A DNA stretch of 9,232 nucleotides. Source: Nitrolancea sp040255925. GTDB taxonomy: Bacteria; Chloroflexota; Chloroflexia; Thermomicrobiales; Thermomicrobiaceae. Below the pieces are notes generated by a model. It was not told the origin of the DNA. It worked only from the letters and a program-made list of their open reading frames with translations, and did not search any database. Below are positions 6,555 through 9,232 of this stretch, piece by piece (position 1 is the stretch's first letter; each line of letters starts with the position of its first letter). The stretch covers positions 1 to 9,232 of the forward strand of contig JBDZVX010000097.1 of the NCBI GenBank assembly GCA_040255925.1, written 5' to 3'. The position numbers and the translations under genes are program-made.

Positions 6555-7418
6555 ATGGACCGCGCGCTCAAATGGATCTTCCCGGTGCTGGTGATTATCG
6601 AAATCGGGCTGGTGCAAACCGGCATCCTCAGCCTCAAGGACGCCCTGTTCGTCGTGGTCGGGTTTGAACTCTTACTCGCGATCGTGGCTGGGCGGCAGAT
6701 CGTCACCGCGTTCCGCCGCTACCGGGCGAATCGGGCCCTCGGCTTCGATCCCTGGCAGGCGGTTGAGGAGGGGCTCACCGTCTTTGTCCCTCGCAAGGTC
6801 GCGCGGGTCATCTCCCTGGAGCCCCGGCTGTGGGTCTGTCTCTGGCAGTGGATCTTCCGCCGCCGTGCATCCAGTCCGGACGAGTTCACCTACCGGAAGC
6901 GGTCGATCATGGGCGTGTTCCTGATCGTCGCCGTGTTGACCGCGCCGGGGGAGATCCTGCTCTGGGAGATTCTGATCCCCTGGAACTGGCTCCGGCTGGT
7001 CCTACTCGTGCTGAGTCTCTACGCGCTGCTCTGGATCTTCGCGTTCTATGCGTCGCTCTCGGTGCTGCCCCACCGGCTAACACCCAAGTTCGCACTGCTC
7101 CACTACGGGGCGCTGGCCGAGGGACGCATCCCGTATTCGTCGATCGATGCCGTGGAAGTCGATCAACGCAAGGTGCCGGACGGACGGGAGGGACTCCGGC
7201 TCTCGCGGGATAAGGCGTCGGCCTATATCGGCGTCGGAGGCAAGACCGACGTGATCATCCATCTGCGCGAGCCGCTGGCCCTCGCGGGCCTGCTCGGGCC
7301 AACCACCCCGGTCACGACGGTCTGTATCGCCGCCGATGAACCGGAGCGCCTGGCACGGGAATTGGGAGTCCGGATCGAAGCGGAAACCGGGCGTCACTCG
7401 ACCCTGGAACCGGTTTGA
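6555..7418 (+). CDS. Uncharacterised membrane protein with a soluble C-terminal domain
   Basis: The 287-residue product has hydrophobic segments near residues 5-22, 30-47, 117-139 and 146-168. A basic loop (52-116) and a soluble C-terminal domain (about 172-287) lie on the same side if all four segments span the membrane. The C-terminal part, with LTPKFALLHYGALAEGRIPYSSIDAVEV (about 175-202), alternates short beta strands and resembles the bacterial PH-like domains appended to small membrane proteins. I offer that only as a likeness. No catalytic motif is visible. A good promoter at 6471-6499 and a strong ribosome site precede it, and the next gene starts 17 bases after its stop, so the two are probably co-transcribed. 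The role is unknown. Confidence 0.8.
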   Translation: MDRALKWIFPVLVIIEIGLVQTGILSLKDALFVVVGFELLLAIVAGRQIVTAFRRYRANRALGFDPWQAVEEGLTVFVPRKVARVISLEPRLWVCLWQWIFRRRASSPDEFTYRKRSIMGVFLIVAVLTAPGEILLWEILIPWNWLRLVLLVLSLYALLWIFAFYASLSVLPHRLTPKFALLHYGALAEGRIPYSSIDAVEVDQRKVPDGREGLRLSRDKASAYIGVGGKTDVIIHLREPLALAGLLGPTTPVTTVCIAADEPERLARELGVRIEAETGRHSTLEPV

Positions 7419-7421
7419 TAC

Positions 7422-7429
7422 GGAAGGGA
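7422..7429 (+). promoter_or_regulatory. Ribosome binding site supporting the GTG start at 7436
   Basis: GGAAGGGA ends 6 bases before GTG 7436. The in-frame TTG at 7415 overlaps the previous gene and would place this site inside the coding region, so GTG is preferred. Confidence 0.65.
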
Positions 7430-7435
7430 CAGCGC

Positions 7436-8377
7436 GTGAACCTCCCAAGCGTTGGACTCAACCTGACCGAGAACGAAACCGCCACCGCCGGGCTCGCGGC
7501 GATTCAGCGCGCCGAGGATCAGAGCGTACCGATGATCTGGTCGATCACCGGGCGGGATCTCCCCGATGCGCTGACCCTCTTCGCGGCGGCCGCGGCGCGT
7601 ACCCAGCGGATCGGTCTCGGCACCGCGATCGTCCCCACCTATCCGCGCCACCCGGTGGTCCTGGCCGCGCAAGCGCAGGTGGTCGATCAACTCGCGCCCG
7701 GACGGTTCCGGCTCGGGATCGGCACGAGTCATCGTCCAACCATTACGGGCGCGATGGGCATTCCCATGGGCCGGCCGCTGGCGCACCTGCGCGAGTACTT
7801 GGACGTGCTGCGGCCGCTGCTCTGGACTGGAGCGGTCGATTTCGATGGCGAGTACTATTCCGTCCATATCCGGATGCAAAACCGTGCCCCGGTGCCGATC
7901 TACATCTCGACCCTAAGACTGAACGCCTTCCGGCTGGCCGGAGACGCCGCGGATGGCGCGATCTCCTGGCTCTGCCCGCTCAGCTATCTCCAAGACCGCG
8001 CCATTCCCGCCATGCGTGCGGCCGCCGATAGCGCCGGGCGGCCCACACCCCGGATGGTGGCCCAAATCCCGGTCGTTATGGACGGGGACCGGACGATCGC
8101 GCTCCGGGCCGCGCGGCGCCAGATCGGGGGATACGCCCAGCTCCCCTTCTACGCCAACATGTTTGCCGAAGCCGGATTCCCTCCTGGACCGGATGGCGAG
8201 ATGAGCGACGAACTTATCGATCACTTGGTCGTCAGTGGAACCGATGCACAGGTCCGCGACCGGCTGGCGGCCGCGCTAGGTGCCGGCATCGATGAACTGC
8301 TCGTGATGCAGATCCCAGCGCGGAACCTCCCAGACGAGGAGGTGCGCCTCTCCAGCATCCTCGCATCACTGGTCTGA
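7436..8377 (+). CDS. Luciferase-like (LLM class) flavin/F420-dependent oxidoreductase
   Basis: The 313-residue product is a complete TIM-barrel oxidoreductase of the bacterial luciferase superfamily, which uses F420 or FMN to oxidise or reduce small substrates. The most telling stretch is TQRIGLGTAIVPTYPRHPVVLAAQA (56-80), then VVDQLAPGRFRLGIGTSH (82-99), the usual cofactor-binding region. HLREYLDVLRPLLW (117-130), FDGEYYSV and PVPIYISTL (153-160) follow, and the C-terminal VSGTDAQVRDRLAAALGAGIDELLV (266-290) is also typical. These features fit the F420-dependent branch commonly annotated in actinobacteria and Chloroflexota, but the cofactor and substrate cannot be read from sequence. It begins at GTG 7436, 17 bases after the membrane protein gene, suggesting one transcript. 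The length is normal for the family. Confidence 0.9.
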   Translation: MNLPSVGLNLTENETATAGLAAIQRAEDQSVPMIWSITGRDLPDALTLFAAAAARTQRIGLGTAIVPTYPRHPVVLAAQAQVVDQLAPGRFRLGIGTSHRPTITGAMGIPMGRPLAHLREYLDVLRPLLWTGAVDFDGEYYSVHIRMQNRAPVPIYISTLRLNAFRLAGDAADGAISWLCPLSYLQDRAIPAMRAAADSAGRPTPRMVAQIPVVMDGDRTIALRAARRQIGGYAQLPFYANMFAEAGFPPGPDGEMSDELIDHLVVSGTDAQVRDRLAAALGAGIDELLVMQIPARNLPDEEVRLSSILASLV

Positions 8378-8453
8378 ACACGATCAACGCGAGTGCTGAA
8401 CGGCACGGCAAGCATCCGGCCGCATCGGCAGAGGATGGATCAGGCACAGGACG

Positions 8454-8464
8454 AAAAAAGGAGG
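8454..8464 (+). promoter_or_regulatory. Strong ribosome binding site for the GerW/YtfJ-family gene
   Basis: AAAAAAGGAGG ends 6 bases before the ATG at 8471, the strongest Shine-Dalgarno sequence in the window. It rules out the in-frame upstream start at 8393, which would add 26 residues unlike the family. Confidence 0.85.
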
Positions 8465-8470
8465 ACGATC

Positions 8471-8827
8471 ATGGAAGCAAAGGAGATCCTGGCGCAGGCA
8501 CGCGACGCGATGACGGTGAAGCGCGTCTTCGGTGAGCCCATTGAAAAGGATGGGGTTATGGTGATCCCGGTCGCGAAATTTGGCGGAGGCGGCGGGGGCG
8601 GGGGCAGCGAAGAAGGGGAAAAAGGATTCGGTGCCGGCTTCGGCCTGAGCGCGTCGCCGGCCGGCGTCTATGTGATTCGAAACGGCCGGGTCGGCTGGCG
8701 GCCTGCGGTTGACGTCAACAAAGTCATCATGGGCGGGCAGATCGTGGCGATCGTTCTGCTACTCACGATCCGGACACTGATCAAAGCTCGGGCACTCGCA
8801 CGGCTCCGCCGCCGGGCCACGAACTGA
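8471..8827 (+). CDS. GerW/YtfJ family protein
   Basis: The 118-residue product matches the YtfJ/GerW family, first known from Bacillus spores where GerW affects germination, but common in bacteria that do not sporulate. The pattern is complete: a short helical N-terminus (EAKEILAQARDAM, 2-14), VFGEPIEKDGVMVIPVAKF (19-37), a run of eight glycines (38-45), GFGAGFGLSASPAGVYVI (52-69), and GWRPAVDVNKVIMGGQI (75-91). A hydrophobic segment (88-101) and a very basic tail (RTLIKARALARLRRR) follow and suggest membrane anchoring. It lies 93 bases after the oxidoreductase gene and is convergent with the NuoF-like gene. No other sporulation gene is visible, so a spore role should not be assumed. Confidence 0.9.
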   Translation: MEAKEILAQARDAMTVKRVFGEPIEKDGVMVIPVAKFGGGGGGGGSEEGEKGFGAGFGLSASPAGVYVIRNGRVGWRPAVDVNKVIMGGQIVAIVLLLTIRTLIKARALARLRRRATN

Positions 8828-8860
8828 TCTATCGATCCGCGCCGGTTGAATGCGGTACGA

Positions 8861-9232
8861 CTAGTCGCCCCAGATTCCGGCCAATGACCGCTGGCCGGCA
8901 CTCACTGGGCAGACACCAGCCGGGCAACGATGGCCGATCGCGTGGGTGTTGAACTCATCCGGGAAGGCCTTCATCATGCCCAATAACGGCATCGGCGCGA
9001 CCTGCCCGAGACCGCACAGGGAAAGGGTAATCACATGGTTGGCGGTCTTCTGGATGAGGTCAAGATCGCTTGCCTGCCCGTAGCCGTTGCGAATCCGGTC
9101 GATGATTTCGACCAGCGATGGGTTTCCTAAACGGCAGGGCGTACATTTCGCGCACGACTCGTAACGGTTGAACGCCTGGAGATACCGGGCGAAGTCAACG
9201 GCACAGACCGACTCGTCGAAGACGACGAAGCC
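8861..9232 (-). CDS. NuoF-like iron-sulfur flavoprotein, C-terminal part only
   Basis: The minus strand is open from the window edge to a TAG at 8863-8861, giving the last 123 residues of a larger protein. ESCAKCTPCRLG (25-36) and SLCGLGQVAP (71-80) provide C27, C30, C33 and C73, the four ligands of the [4Fe-4S] cluster in the 51-kDa NADH-binding subunit of complex I (NuoF) and in related NAD-linked hydrogenase and formate dehydrogenase subunits. DEFNTH (92-97) is also typical. After it comes HRCPAGVCPVSAGQRSLAGIWGD. The RCPAGVC motif usually leads into an added ferredoxin domain in hydrogenase- and dehydrogenase-type relatives, but here the protein ends 15 residues later. It is therefore more likely a paralogue in a soluble dehydrogenase than core NuoF, though this is not certain. 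The start and flavin domain lie outside the window. Confidence 0.88.
   Translation of the reverse strand, partial: GFVVFDESVCAVDFARYLQAFNRYESCAKCTPCRLGNPSLVEIIDRIRNGYGQASDLDLIQKTANHVITLSLCGLGQVAPMPLLGMMKAFPDEFNTHAIGHRCPAGVCPVSAGQRSLAGIWGD

Noticed and set aside
8588..8615. GGC/GGG repeat resembling a microsatellite
   Set aside because: It encodes the glycine-rich segment normal for GerW/YtfJ proteins, so it needs no separate explanation.

Overview
The window is about 9.2 kb of GC-rich bacterial chromosome holding ordinary housekeeping genes. The gene set is a four-gene riboflavin operon, TatC, a DUF2103 protein, a GerW/YtfJ-family protein, a luciferase-like (possibly F420-dependent) oxidoreductase and a NuoF-like flavoprotein. 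Together with the GC-rich codon use, it suggests a Chloroflexota bacterium of the Thermomicrobia type (Sphaerobacter-like). That placement is an inference from protein style; no marker gene here proves it.

Layout. 104-1892 (+ strand): tatC, a DUF2103 protein and an uncharacterised four-helix membrane protein. A 26-bp near-perfect inverted repeat begins at the end of tatC and fills most of the gap after it. 1908-5556 (- strand): the complete riboflavin operon ribD-ribE-ribBA-ribH, in the same order as the Bacillus rib operon, with tight or overlapping junctions. 5551-5817 (- strand): a full control unit for that operon, made of a sigma-70-type promoter, an FMN riboswitch and an intrinsic terminator ahead of ribD. 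5859-6470: about 600 bases without a convincing gene. It holds one weak 47-codon ORF, a cluster of overlapping hairpins, and a second copy of the repeat seen after tatC. 6471-8827 (+ strand): a good promoter, then a membrane protein, a luciferase-like oxidoreductase and a GerW/YtfJ-family protein. 8861-9232 (- strand): the C-terminal end of a NuoF-like iron-sulfur flavoprotein that runs off the window.

How the genes work together. RibBA makes both riboflavin precursors, the pyrimidine from GTP and dihydroxybutanone phosphate from ribulose 5-phosphate. RibD deaminates and reduces the pyrimidine, RibH joins the two branches to lumazine, and RibE dismutates lumazine to riboflavin. FMN made from the product should bind the leader RNA and favour termination before ribD. 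The LLM-type oxidoreductase and the NuoF-like protein belong to families that use flavin or deazaflavin cofactors, but nothing in the sequence ties them to the operon beyond nearness.

I see no clearly new multi-gene system. The points most worth a second look are the shared palindromic repeat at two intergenic sites, a histidine-to-glutamine change at a metal-ligand position in the dihydroxybutanone phosphate synthase domain, the structured region at 6286-6405, and two conserved-looking proteins without a known role.
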